37,401 nt of DNA. Origin: Mycobacterium sp. E2479. Its GTDB lineage: Bacteria; Actinomycetota; Actinomycetes; Mycobacteriales; Mycobacteriaceae. The notes below the pieces were generated by a model. The model ran no database searches. It had not been told where the DNA came from and worked only from the letters and a program-made list of their open reading frames with translations. Positions 8,577 to 18,438 of the stretch are shown here, piece by piece. Where the stretch lies: positions 1 to 37,401 of the forward strand of contig NZ_LZJR01000042.1 of the NCBI RefSeq assembly GCF_001667925.1. Direction: 5' to 3'. Every line of letters begins with the position of its first letter. Within the stretch, counting starts at the first letter, position 1. The translations under genes and the position numbers were made by a program.

Positions 8577-9462
8577 CGCCCGGCTTGAGGTAGGTCACCA
8601 GGCTGACGTCGAGCATCTCCTCGGCGAAGTAGTGCTCGCAGCCGCGCAGATACTTGATGTAGCGGTTGTAGACCTCTTCGGAGGTGACCTCGATGGCCTT
8701 GTCCCGGTTCGACTCGAGCGTGTCGCCCCAGATGTGCAGCGTCTTGATGTAGTGCGGGCGCAATGAAAGCGGTTCGGGCACAACAAATCCCGCCTTCTCA
8801 CCGTGGTCGACCATCATCTGGGTGGACGGCAGCCGGCCGCCCGGGAAGATCTCGGTGACGATGAACTTGATGAACCGCGCGGTCTCGAAGCTCAGCTTCT
8901 TGCCGCGGGCCGCCAGGTCGTACGGGTGGTAGCTGACGCTGCTCTGAACGGTCATCCGGCCGTCCTCAGGCATGATGTCGAAGGTCCGCTTGAAGAAGTC
9001 GTCGTAGTTCTCGTGGCCGAAGTGCTCGAAGGCCTCGATCGACACGATGCGGTCGACGGGCTCGTTGAAGTCTTCCCAGTTCTGCAGCCGAACCTGGCGA
9101 GAGCGTTCGCTGTCGAGGGAACCGAGCAACGCCTGAGCGCGGGCGTGCTGGTTCTTGGACAGCGTCAGGCCGATGACGTTGACGTCGAACCGCTCGACGG
9201 CGCGCTTCATGGTGGTGCCCCACCCGCAGCCGATGTCCAGCAGAGTCATGCCCGGCTTGAGGTCCAATTTGTCCAGGTTGAGGTCGATCTTGGCGTACTG
9301 GGCCTCTTCCAGGCTCATGTCGTCGCGCTCGAAATAGGCGCAGCTGTAGATCCGGGACGGGTCCTGGAACAGGCCGAAGAAATCGTCGGAGACGTCGTAA
9401 TGCGCCTGGATGTCCTCCGAACGCGTCCGCGTCTTCGTCGGGCTAGTCGGTTGCTCAGCCAT
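8566..9462 (-). CDS. mmaA4: Mycolic acid methyltransferase, MmaA4 (Hma)-like
   Basis: 298 residues, near-identical in layout to Mtb MmaA4 (Rv0642c, 301 residues). The SAM-binding motif LLDIGCGWG is at about 75-83, and the conserved [17 protein letters not shown] segment at 141-157 lines the active site of the cyclopropane-synthase fold. MmaA4 adds a methyl and a hydroxyl group at the distal position of meromycolates, the branch point to keto- and methoxy-mycolates. The N-terminal SPTKTRTR stretch is typical of MmaA4 rather than of the other paralogues. The ATG at 9462 is preceded by GAGGAGAACAGGACG. It follows mmaA1-like after a 221-base gap. Confidence 0.93.
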   Translation of the reverse strand: MAEQPTSPTKTRTRSEDIQAHYDVSDDFFGLFQDPSRIYSCAYFERDDMSLEEAQYAKIDLNLDKLDLKPGMTLLDIGCGWGTTMKRAVERFDVNVIGLTLSKNQHARAQALLGSLDSERSRQVRLQNWEDFNEPVDRIVSIEAFEHFGHENYDDFFKRTFDIMPEDGRMTVQSSVSYHPYDLAARGKKLSFETARFIKFIVTEIFPGGRLPSTQMMVDHGEKAGFVVPEPLSLRPHYIKTLHIWGDTLESNRDKAIEVTSEEVYNRYIKYLRGCEHYFAEEMLDVSLVTYLKPGAAA

Positions 9463-9683
9463 TTTCGTCCTGTTCTCCTCAGAGGAGGTTCACTTCCTGC
9501 GATCCGCGCACGCACCGAAAGGGTCGCGCGTGACCTGCAACGATACCCAACAGCGAGACGTGAATCCGAAAGGGTGTAAGTGCGCGTCGCGGTCCCGACC
9601 GCCGAGCTGAAGTCTACTTTCCGGGGTGGACTGATTCACGCCGACCCAGTGTGCCGGGGTGTGTCGGCGCAGCCGGCCGGGCT

Positions 9684-10628
<945 letters not shown>

Positions 10629-10632
10629 TTAG

Positions 10633-11550
10633 CTAGCGCGCCGCATTGAAGTTTTTCGCCAGCACGCCGATCACCTGATCCCACAACTGCTGTGGAAGAT
10701 CATGACCCATCCCGTCGAAGGTCACCAATCGGGCCCCATCGATCGCCCGTGCCACCGCGCGCCCCCCGAACGGGCGCATCAGCTTGTCGGCCCGGCCGTG
10801 GATAACCACGGTGGGTGCGGTGGTCCGGCGGTTGTAGCGGCGTAGGCTGCCGCTGCCCAGGACGGCATCGAAATGCCGGGCGACGCCCCACGGGTAGTAG
10901 CTGCGTTCGTAGCTTTCGATGGCCTCCGTCCGAAGCTGTTCGTCGGGAGCCAGGTATCGCCTGCTGCCGATGATCTTGCTCACGCGGACGGCATTGTCGA
11001 TGATCACGTCGCGCGGCGAGCTCGGCGCCGGTCCCTTGATGAGCGCCAGCAATTGGCGGGGTCCGGGCGGCGGCAGGAACGCCGAATTGTTGCTGGAGAA
11101 GATGACTCCGAGCGTTTTGGTCCGCTCCGGGAATCGCCCGGCGAAAATCTGGGCGATCATGCCGCCCATCGAAGCGCCCACGATGTGCGCCTGTTGGATG
11201 CCCAAATGATCGAGCACGGCGGCGGCGTCGTCGGCCATGTCCTCGAGCTTGTACGGCGCTTCGCTCCCCAGACCCAGAAAGGAGCGGACCATCCGCGTCA
11301 CCAGCGGCTGACCCGAGCTGCGGTGCTGGGTCTTGGTCGACAGGCCGACGTCGCGGTTGTCGTACCGGATGACGCGAAGCCCGCGACCGACCAGCTGCTC
11401 GCAGAAGGCGGTCCGCCACAGCAGCAGTTGGGCGCCCAGCCCCATGATCAGCAGCACGGGCGGGTCGTCGAGGTCGCCCATGTCCTCGTAGTACAGCTTC
11501 AAGTCGCCGTTGGGATCAAAGACCGTGGCGTTCCCGGTGCGGACCTCCAT
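10633..11550 (-). CDS. lipG: Alpha/beta-hydrolase LipG
   Basis: 305 residues. The catalytic triad is visible: Ser127 in GASMGG, Asp255 in HGRADKLM, and His283 in GMGHDLP. The oxyanion region is LLIMGLGAQLLLW. The Mtb orthologue (Rv0646c) is reported to have phospholipase and thioesterase activity; the substrate here is inferred only. The start ATG at 11550 shares one base with the TGA stop of the kinase gene upstream, so the two are translationally coupled. It sits just before the mycolic-acid methyltransferases on the same strand, suggesting a lipid-related role. Confidence 0.92.
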   Translation of the reverse strand: MEVRTGNATVFDPNGDLKLYYEDMGDLDDPPVLLIMGLGAQLLLWRTAFCEQLVGRGLRVIRYDNRDVGLSTKTQHRSSGQPLVTRMVRSFLGLGSEAPYKLEDMADDAAAVLDHLGIQQAHIVGASMGGMIAQIFAGRFPERTKTLGVIFSSNNSAFLPPPGPRQLLALIKGPAPSSPRDVIIDNAVRVSKIIGSRRYLAPDEQLRTEAIESYERSYYPWGVARHFDAVLGSGSLRRYNRRTTAPTVVIHGRADKLMRPFGGRAVARAIDGARLVTFDGMGHDLPQQLWDQVIGVLAKNFNAAR

Positions 11551-12917
11551 CAGACTTCGACGTCGGAGGAGTGCTCGCGGCTGACTTCGACCATGAAGTT
11601 CGCGAAATAGCCTGTCAGTTGCGGATCCGACATCATCTGCCACCTGGGCGCCAGCAGCTTCATGTACCGCTCGACGTAGAGGAACTGCTTGCCGATCAGA
11701 ACGAGTTCGCGGGGGAGTTTGACGTCGTAGGCGTCGGCCAGCGCCGACAACTGCCGGCCGATGTCGGCATAGGACATGTCGCCCAGCGTCTGCATGGTCA
11801 GCGGGGTCGCGAACTTTTCCAGGTCTTTGGCGGCCTCGGCCTCGGGCTTCATGGTGCCGACGGCGCCCATCAGCACCACGATCTTGCCGGCGGCCGCGTG
11901 GTCCTTCTTGACCAGCAGTGCGTACACCAGCTCGCGCAGCAGCCAGCGGGTGCGGGGATCGATGCGACCCATGATGCCGAAATCGAAGAAGACGATGCGG
12001 CCCGCCTCGTCGACGTAGAGGTTGCCTGCGTGCAGGTCGCCGTGGAACAGCCCGTGCCGCAGCCCGCCCTCGAACAGCGAGAACAGCAGCGCCTTGACCA
12101 GCTCGACACCGTCGAACCCGGCCTTGCGGATCGCCGCGACGTCGTCGATGCGGATGCCCTGCACCCGCTCCATGGTCAGCACCCGGTCGCTGGTGAAGTC
12201 CCAGAACACCTGCGGCACCCGGATGTTGCGGCCCAGCGGGGAGGCGTGCAGGTGTGACACCCAGGCCTCCATGGACTGGGCCTCGAGCCGGAAGTTCAAC
12301 TCCTCGGCCAGGTTGTCGGAGAAGTCGGCGACCACGTCTTGAGCCGAGAGCCGACGGCCCAGCTTGGCCAGCTCGACGGCCTGGGCGAAACGCTTGAGGA
12401 TCTGCAGGTCGGCGGCGACCCGGCGCCGGATGCCCGGACGCTGGATCTTGACGACCACCTCCTCGCCGGTGTGCAGCGTGGCGTAGTGCACCTGCGCGAT
12501 GGACGCCGACGCGAACGGCGTCTCGTCCCATTTGGCGAACAACTCCGAGGGGTCACCCCCGAGGTCTTCGACGATGAGCTTGTGCACTTCGTCGGAGTCG
12601 GCCGGCGGCACCCGGTCGAGCAGGCCGCGGAACTCGCGGGACAACGACTCGCCGAACGCCCCCGGACTGGATGCGATGATCTGCCCGAACTTGACGTACG
12701 TCGGTCCCAGGTCGGCGAAGGTCTGCGGGAGCTGCTTGATCACCTTCTGCTGCCACGAACCCCTGCCCGGCAGCTTGGTGAGGATGCGAGCGCCGGTGCG
12801 GGTGACCTGCCAACCGGTCACGGCTACCCGGGCCGCTTCGACCGGCAACGGCACCCGGTCGAGCTTGGCCCCCTTATGTTTGGTAGAGCTCATCAGTGCA
12901 GTGTGCCAAACCCGCAC
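11550..12917 (-). CDS. ABC1/UbiB-family atypical kinase
   Basis: 455 residues, orthologous by place and sequence to Mtb Rv0647c. The family hallmarks are all present: a KxGQ motif in TYVKFGQIIASSPG, the Ala-rich nucleotide loop SASIAQVHYA, a lysine in VVVKIQRPG, the catalytic loop LFHGDLHAGNL and the metal-binding DFG in FFDFGIMG. UbiB/ADCK proteins are membrane-associated ATPases that support lipid or quinone metabolism. The start is uncertain: GTG at 12917 (MRVWHTALMSS) gives the longer form; ATG at 12893 would give 447 residues. Neither has a clear ribosome site. It is the first gene of the lipG unit. Confidence 0.9.
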   Translation of the reverse strand: MRVWHTALMSSTKHKGAKLDRVPLPVEAARVAVTGWQVTRTGARILTKLPGRGSWQQKVIKQLPQTFADLGPTYVKFGQIIASSPGAFGESLSREFRGLLDRVPPADSDEVHKLIVEDLGGDPSELFAKWDETPFASASIAQVHYATLHTGEEVVVKIQRPGIRRRVAADLQILKRFAQAVELAKLGRRLSAQDVVADFSDNLAEELNFRLEAQSMEAWVSHLHASPLGRNIRVPQVFWDFTSDRVLTMERVQGIRIDDVAAIRKAGFDGVELVKALLFSLFEGGLRHGLFHGDLHAGNLYVDEAGRIVFFDFGIMGRIDPRTRWLLRELVYALLVKKDHAAAGKIVVLMGAVGTMKPEAEAAKDLEKFATPLTMQTLGDMSYADIGRQLSALADAYDVKLPRELVLIGKQFLYVERYMKLLAPRWQMMSDPQLTGYFANFMVEVSREHSSDVEV

Positions 12918-12934
12918 GGATGAGTCCCAATCCG

Positions 12935-13549
12935 CTAACTCGGGCGCCCACCGGTTTTCCCGCTTTTCCAGGGCTGCACCCAGCCCTCGACCGCCCAGCC
13001 CTCCCGCGCGGCGATCAGCTCGTACATGGTGGCGCCGTCGATGGTCTCCCGGATGATGTCGGCGTGCCCGGCATGCCGGGCCAGCTCATTGATGACGTGC
13101 AGGATCACCCAGCGCACCGACCAGGCCCGCTGATCCTTGGGGAACCACGGGATGTCATGCGGAACCGGCACCGCGGCGTCCAGGTCGGCGGTCTCAACCA
13201 GCCGCAGCGACGTCGCGTTTTGCGCCTCGAACGCGCCCAGCAGCCCGACCAGTGTCTCGTCGGGCCGCATCACATGCTGATCGGCGAACTCCGCGGCGAT
13301 CTCCTCGAACGGGCGGGGATCTTTCGGCGGCGCGCCCGGCGCGGCGGACACGCGCGCCATCCAGCTGCGTTGCATTCCGGTGGCGTGCTTGACCAGCCCG
13401 CCGATCGACAGAGCGCTGACCGAGGGCGCGGACCGGGCCTGGTCGTCGGTGAGGCCATGGCTCACCGCGAAATACGCGCTCTGGTGATACGCCAGGAATT
13501 CGCGCAGGGCGCCGCGTTCGTCGGACACCGGCGGGGCGAGGGCGGGCAC
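12935..13549 (-). CDS. DinB-fold protein (DUF664/mycothiol-transferase-like)
   Basis: 204 residues forming a four-helix bundle of the DinB/DUF664 type. Three candidate metal histidines appear: one in GGLVKHATGMQRSW and two in HVINELARHAGHAD, the usual spacing for these metal-binding proteins. The family includes mycothiol-dependent transferases and maleylpyruvate isomerases; the substrate cannot be told here. GTG at 13549 is chosen because a TAACAT hexamer lies six bases before it, implying leaderless expression; the next GTG is eight codons in. It is divergent from the mannosidase gene, and I do not recall it at this place in Mtb. Confidence 0.8.
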   Translation of the reverse strand: MPALAPPVSDERGALREFLAYHQSAYFAVSHGLTDDQARSAPSVSALSIGGLVKHATGMQRSWMARVSAAPGAPPKDPRPFEEIAAEFADQHVMRPDETLVGLLGAFEAQNATSLRLVETADLDAAVPVPHDIPWFPKDQRAWSVRWVILHVINELARHAGHADIIRETIDGATMYELIAAREGWAVEGWVQPWKSGKTGGRPS

Positions 13550-13555
13550 CCTCGG

Positions 13556-13561
13556 ATGTTA
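13556..13561 (-). promoter_or_regulatory. -10 hexamer for leaderless DinB-fold gene
   Basis: On the minus strand TAACAT is followed by six bases and the GTG start at 13549, leaving no room for a ribosome-binding site. Confidence 0.45.
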
Positions 13562-13616
13562 GCTCGATCCTCAGTGTCGCCCCGCCGTAAGGTGCGGGGA
13601 TGCAGGTGGTTTCGGC

Positions 13617-16600
13617 ATGCGGCTGACCAACGCCGAGTCGACCGAGCTCTTCGTCGGCGCACCGGACGCGCCGCTGCAGCTGGTCCGCGTCACCGTTTCC
13701 GGGTGTGCGAAGCCCACGCCGGTCCGCGTCGAGGGCCGCGGCCTGCTCGGGCGGGCGACCGCCGAGCCGGGGCGTGAGGTGGTCGAGGTCGCGGTAAGGG
13801 TGCGCAAGGCCGTTACCGGTCAGCGCCGGGCCGCGCGGGCGCACGCGGGTGGTCAGCGGCTGGCGTTCGAGTTCACCGTGGCCGAACCGGGCTGGACCAT
13901 GTTCATGGTCAGTCACTTCCACTACGACCCGGTGTGGTGGAACACCCAGGGCGCCTATACCAGCGAATGGACCGAGGACCCGCCGGGGCGAGCACGCCAG
14001 CAGAACGGCTTCGAGCTGGTGCATGCGCATCTGGAGATGGCGCGGCGTGACCCCGAGTACAAGTTCGTCCTGGCCGAGGTCGACTACCTCAAGCCGTACT
14101 GGGACACCCGGCCCGAAGACCGGGCCGATCTCCGCCGGTTCATCGAGCAGGGCCGCGTCGAGGTGATGGGCGGCACCTACAACGAACCCAACACCAACCT
14201 CACCAGCCCCGAGACGACGATTCGAAATCTGGTGCACGGCATGGGCTTTCAGCGCCACGTCGTGGGAGCGAATCCGGCCACCGCGTGGCAGCTGGACGTG
14301 TTCGGCCACGATCCGCAGTTCCCCGGGATGGCCGCCGACGCGGGGCTGACGTCGAGTTCGTGGGCCAGGGGACCGCACCATCAGTGGGGTCCCGCCCACG
14401 GTGGCCCCGATTGCGGCCCCGAACCTCGCGGCGTCGAACGGATGCAGTTCTGCAGCGAGTTCGAGTGGATCTCGCCATCGGGCCGCGGCCTGCTCACCCA
14501 CTACATGCCCGCGCACTACTCGGCGGGCTGGTGGATGGATTCCGCCGCGACGCTCGGCGAGGCCGAGAACGCGACCTACGAACTCTTCGATCAGCTCAAG
14601 AAGGTCGCGCTCACGCACAACGTGCTGCTGCCCGTCGGCACCGACTACACCCCGCCGAACAAATGGGTGACCGAGATCCACCGCGACTGGGCCGCCCGCT
14701 ACACCTGGCCGCGGTTCGTGTGCGCGCTGCCGTGCGAATTCTTCGCGGCGGTGCGTGCCGAACTTGCGCACGGGCGCTGCGCGCCTCGAGAACCATCGCC
14801 CCAGACCCGGGACATGAACCCGATCTACACCGGCAAGGACGTGTCCTACATCGACACCAAGCAGGCCAACCGGGCCGCCGAGAACGCCGTGCTGCAGGCC
14901 GAGCGCTTCGCGGTGTTCGCGGGGCTGCTGACCGGGTCCCCGTACCCGCAGGCCGCCCTGGCCAAGGCCTGGGTGCAGCTGGTTTACGGCGCACACCATG
15001 ACGCCATCACCGGCTCTGAATCCGACCAGGTGTACCTCGATCTGCTGACCGGATGGCGCGACGCCTGGGAGCTCGGCCGCGCGACCCGCGACAACTCGCT
15101 GGCGTTGCTGTCCGGCGCGATCGAGGGCGACGTGATCGTGTGGAACCCGCTGACTTGCCGGCGCACCGACATCGTCACCGTGCGCCTCGACCCGCCGCTG
15201 GGCGCCCGGGTCCGGGTACTCGACTCCGACGGTGTCGAGCTGGCGGCGCACGTCGAGCACGACGGACGCACGGTCAGCTGGCTGGCGCGCGAGGTCCCGT
15301 CGCTGGGTTGGCGGGCATACCGGTTGGTGCACGCGACCGAACGGGGTGATCCGGCCGGCTGGGAACCGGTAGCGGGATCGGCGATCGCCAACGAGCACTA
15401 CCGCGTCGAGGTCGACCCGGCGCGCGGCGGGGGAGTCGCCTCGCTGATCCAGGATGGCCGCGAGCTGATCGCCGGGTCCGCGGTGGGCAACGAGCTGGCC
15501 GTCTACGAGGAATATCCGGCGCACCCGAACCAGGGTGAGGGCCCCTGGCACCTGCTGCCCAAGGGCCCGGTGGTGTGCTCGTCCGAGGGCCCCGCGCGGG
15601 TGCAGGCCTTCCACGGGCCGCTCGGTCAGCGGGTCGTGGTGCACGGCCGGATCGGCACGCTGCTGCGCTACACCCAAACCCTGACCCTGTGGCACGGCGT
15701 CGCACGGGTGGACTGCCGCACCACGATCGACGAGTTCAGCGGCGCCGATCAGTTGGTCCGGCTGCGCTGGCCGTGCCCGGTGCCGGGTGCCATGCCGGTC
15801 AGCGAGGTGGGCAACGCCGTCGTCGGCCGCGGTTTCGCGCTGCTGCACGATGGCGCCCGCTCGGTGGACGCCGCCGAGCACCTGTGGGCCCTGGACAATC
15901 CGGCGTACGGGTGGTTCGGCCTGTCCGCGGCGGCCCGGCTCCGGGTGTCGGGCACCGGCGTGCGGGCGATGTCGGTCGCCGAGGTGGTGTCGCCGACGGA
16001 GGCGGCATCCGGGCCGCTGGCCCGCGGGCTGATGGTCGCGCTGGTTCGCGCCGGTGTCACGGCCACCTGCAGCGCCGCGGATAAGCCGCGCTACGGCAAC
16101 CTCGAGGTCGATTCCAATCTGCCTGACGTGCGCATCGGGCTGGGTGGCCCCGCCCGCAACGCCTTCGTCGCCGCCGTACTGGCCGGCGCTCCGGCGCACG
16201 CCGAAGAACTTCAGCGCCAGTTGTCGACGACCGGGCGGGCCCGCGTGTGGGTGCCGGCCGAGACGCCGTTGAATGCGGTGTGGGTGCCCGACGCCGACCT
16301 GCGTGCGCCGCGGGCGCTGCCGGTGCTGGTCATCGACGGCCGCGACGAGGACGACCTGCGGGCCGCGATCGCGGGCGTCGCCGACGACCTCGGCGACGCC
16401 GAGATCACCGTGACGCAGCAAGCGCCCTCGGAAACCGGCGTATTCGAAGACCGCACCGTCGCCCTACTCAACCGCGGGGTGCCCAGCTTCGCCGTCGACA
16501 CCGAGGGCACCCTGCACACCGCGCTGATGCGGTCCTGCACCGGCTGGCCGTCGGGCATCTGGATCGACGACCCCCGCCGCGCCGCGCCGGACGGCTCCGG

Positions 16601-17819
16601 TTTCCAACTGCAGCACTGGACCCACACATTCGACTACGCGTTTGTCAGCGGGCGGGGTGACTGGCGGCAAGCCGAGATCCCCGCCCGCAGCGCGCAGTTC
16701 GCCCAGCCACTGCTCGCCGTCACACCGGGCCGGACTGGGGGAGCGCTGCCGGCGGCGGGGTCGCTGCTGCGCGTCGAACCCGCCGAGTCCGTAGCGCTGG
16801 CCGCGCTCAAGGCTGCCGGCAACCCACTGGCCGCGGGCAGCGCGGCGCCGCTGGACCCGCACGCGGTGGCCCTGCGCCTGGTGGAGACCACGGGCGGGGG
16901 CACCGACGCGGTCATCGACTCCGACGTCGCGACGGTGAGCGATCTGAGGCGCGCCGATCTGCTGGAGCAGCACCCCGAGCCCGTGTCCTCGATCGAGCTG
17001 CACGGCTACCAGGTGGCGACCGTGCTGGCCCGCGTCGACGCGACCCAAGCCGCCCCCGGCGCCCCCGGCCTGGCTCCAGACGCCGAGGCCGCGCAGCCGC
17101 TCTACGCGCGGTATTGGCTACACAATCGCGGCCCAGCGCCGCTCGGCGGGCTGCCGGCGGTCGCCCACCTGCATCCGAACCAGGTGACCGCGGAGACCGG
17201 CAGCGAGGTGACGTTGCGCCTCACCGCGGCCAGCGACAGCACCGATGCCACGCTGCACGGCACAGTCAGCCTCCGGTGTCCGGACGGCTGGACGGCCACC
17301 CCCGCCGGGCTGCCCTTCACCCTGCCCAGCGGCGGCTACCTGCACGCCGACGTCGCGGTATCGGTCCCGGCGCGCGCCGAACCCGGCCTCTACCCGGTCC
17401 ACGCCGAGCTGCGAATCACCGGCGACGAGGTTCCCGCCGCCTGGCGCCAGCCCGTCGAGGACGTCTGCGTGGTGACCGTGGGTGGGGCGGCCGGTGAGCC
17501 GGTCTACCTCGCCGACGGTCCCACCGAGGTCACGCTGGAACCCGGCGAAGCGGGCGCCCTGGCCGTTACGGTCGGCAGCCGCGCCGAGGCCGACCTGACT
17601 CTGGAGGCGCACCTGATCAGCCCCTGGGGCACCTGGGAATGGATGGGCCCCGGCGCGCTCGGCGCGGTACTACCCGCCCGCGCCACAGTCGACCTAGGCT
17701 TCCAGCTGACACCGCCGGCGTGGCTGGAGCCCGGCCAGTGGTGGGCGCTGGTGCGGATCGGCTGCGCCGGCCGATTGATCTATTCGCCGGCGGTGAAGGT
17801 GACGGTGACGGTGACATGA
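13617..17819 (+). CDS. Glycoside hydrolase family 38 alpha-mannosidase
   Basis: 1400 residues, larger than I recall for Mtb Rv0648 (1215). Zinc-site residues are in SHFHYDPVWW (His102, Asp104), the catalytic nucleophile is Asp227 in WQLDVFGHDPQF, and a third GH38 motif is GAHHDAITGS (His460, His461, Asp462). After the catalytic domain come the helical and beta domains of the GH38 C-terminal region. Near residues 1180-1280 there is an NEW3-like beta domain. It removes alpha-linked mannose; likely substrates are mycobacterial mannans or glycolipid glycans. No signal peptide is visible, so it is probably cytoplasmic. AGGTGG lies seven bases before the ATG. Its stop overlaps the next gene (ATGA). 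Confidence 0.93.
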   Translation: MRLTNAESTELFVGAPDAPLQLVRVTVSGCAKPTPVRVEGRGLLGRATAEPGREVVEVAVRVRKAVTGQRRAARAHAGGQRLAFEFTVAEPGWTMFMVSHFHYDPVWWNTQGAYTSEWTEDPPGRARQQNGFELVHAHLEMARRDPEYKFVLAEVDYLKPYWDTRPEDRADLRRFIEQGRVEVMGGTYNEPNTNLTSPETTIRNLVHGMGFQRHVVGANPATAWQLDVFGHDPQFPGMAADAGLTSSSWARGPHHQWGPAHGGPDCGPEPRGVERMQFCSEFEWISPSGRGLLTHYMPAHYSAGWWMDSAATLGEAENATYELFDQLKKVALTHNVLLPVGTDYTPPNKWVTEIHRDWAARYTWPRFVCALPCEFFAAVRAELAHGRCAPREPSPQTRDMNPIYTGKDVSYIDTKQANRAAENAVLQAERFAVFAGLLTGSPYPQAALAKAWVQLVYGAHHDAITGSESDQVYLDLLTGWRDAWELGRATRDNSLALLSGAIEGDVIVWNPLTCRRTDIVTVRLDPPLGARVRVLDSDGVELAAHVEHDGRTVSWLAREVPSLGWRAYRLVHATERGDPAGWEPVAGSAIANEHYRVEVDPARGGGVASLIQDGRELIAGSAVGNELAVYEEYPAHPNQGEGPWHLLPKGPVVCSSEGPARVQAFHGPLGQRVVVHGRIGTLLRYTQTLTLWHGVARVDCRTTIDEFSGADQLVRLRWPCPVPGAMPVSEVGNAVVGRGFALLHDGARSVDAAEHLWALDNPAYGWFGLSAAARLRVSGTGVRAMSVAEVVSPTEAASGPLARGLMVALVRAGVTATCSAADKPRYGNLEVDSNLPDVRIGLGGPARNAFVAAVLAGAPAHAEELQRQLSTTGRARVWVPAETPLNAVWVPDADLRAPRALPVLVIDGRDEDDLRAAIAGVADDLGDAEITVTQQAPSETGVFEDRTVALLNRGVPSFAVDTEGTLHTALMRSCTGWPSGIWIDDPRRAAPDGSGFQLQHWTHTFDYAFVSGRGDWRQAEIPARSAQFAQPLLAVTPGRTGGALPAAGSLLRVEPAESVALAALKAAGNPLAAGSAAPLDPHAVALRLVETTGGGTDAVIDSDVATVSDLRRADLLEQHPEPVSSIELHGYQVATVLARVDATQAAPGAPGLAPDAEAAQPLYARYWLHNRGPAPLGGLPAVAHLHPNQVTAETGSEVTLRLTAASDSTDATLHGTVSLRCPDGWTATPAGLPFTLPSGGYLHADVAVSVPARAEPGLYPVHAELRITGDEVPAAWRQPVEDVCVVTVGGAAGEPVYLADGPTEVTLEPGEAGALAVTVGSRAEADLTLEAHLISPWGTWEWMGPGALGAVLPARATVDLGFQLTPPAWLEPGQWWALVRIGCAGRLIYSPAVKVTVTVT

Positions 17820-18433
17820 GCGTTCACCAGATAGCGACCGTTGCCGGCGTGCCCGTTTCGCCGGGCGTCCTCGACGCCGCCGAAGCACGGCTGCGCGCCG
17901 GACGCGGCGCGGGCGGCCTGCCGGTCAGCGGCACCAGCGAGGGCCGTCAACTGCGGCGCTGGCTGACCCAACTGATCGTCACGCAGCGGCTGGTGGCCGC
18001 CGAGGCGGCCGCGCGCGGGCTGAGCGGACGCGGCGCGCCGTCCGAGGCCGAGTTGCTGCCCGACGTGACCGCCCGGCTGGAGATCGGCAGCGTCGCCGCG
18101 GCCGCGCTGGCCGATCCGCGCGCCCGTGCGCTGTTCGCCGATGTCACCGCCGCGGTGCGGGTTGCCGGCACCGAGGTCGCCGCCTATCACGCCCGCAACC
18201 CACTACGCTTCGCCGCACCGCAACAGGGCGAACACGGCTGGCGCACAACGGCGTCAGCGGCGCCCCCGCTGGACGACGTGCGATCGGCGATCGAAGAGCA
18301 TCTGCGCGGCGCCGCACGGCGGCGCGCCTTCCGGCTCTGGCTGGACGAGCGCCGCGCCACGCTGGTGGAGCTGGCCCCCGGCTACGAGCATCCCGGCGAC
18401 CCTCGCCAACCCGACAACACTCACCGGCACTGA
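17816..18433 (+). CDS. 'FabD2'-labelled protein; resembles a SurA/PpiC-type helical domain
   Basis: 205 residues, at the place of Mtb Rv0649, which carries the name FabD2 (malonyl-CoA:ACP transacylase). It is much shorter than a real transacylase (about 300 residues). The only GxSxG is GTSEG at 39-43, in a non-hydrophobic setting, and the usual downstream Arg and His motifs are not seen. The sequence is mainly helical: VAAYHARNPLRFA, then AIEEHLRGAARRRAFRLWLDERRA, and a strongly conserved-looking tail GYEHPGDPRQPDNTHRH. The YxxRNPxxF phrase and the RRRAFxxWL helix recall the N-terminal domain of parvulin-type chaperones. The function is therefore open. It is translationally coupled to the mannosidase. 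Confidence 0.8.
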   Translation: MSVHQIATVAGVPVSPGVLDAAEARLRAGRGAGGLPVSGTSEGRQLRRWLTQLIVTQRLVAAEAAARGLSGRGAPSEAELLPDVTARLEIGSVAAAALADPRARALFADVTAAVRVAGTEVAAYHARNPLRFAAPQQGEHGWRTTASAAPPLDDVRSAIEEHLRGAARRRAFRLWLDERRATLVELAPGYEHPGDPRQPDNTHRH

Positions 18434-18438
18434 CCGCA

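Noticed and set aside
9463..9683. Repeated CCGAAAGGGT words between the methyltransferase genes
   Set aside because: Two 10-base matches are not enough for a repeat family, and no remnant of mmaA2 or mmaA3 was seen.
10633..12531. 632-codon minus-strand frame covering lipG and extending into the kinase gene
   Set aside because: Only the part from ATG 11550 is LipG; the rest is out of frame with the kinase and low-complexity.
13194..16421. A 1075-codon open frame on the minus strand, antisense to the mannosidase
   Set aside because: High GC makes long antisense frames common. The plus strand holds a complete GH38 enzyme with all motifs, and the antisense product is Arg/Gly/His-rich without any recognisable domain.
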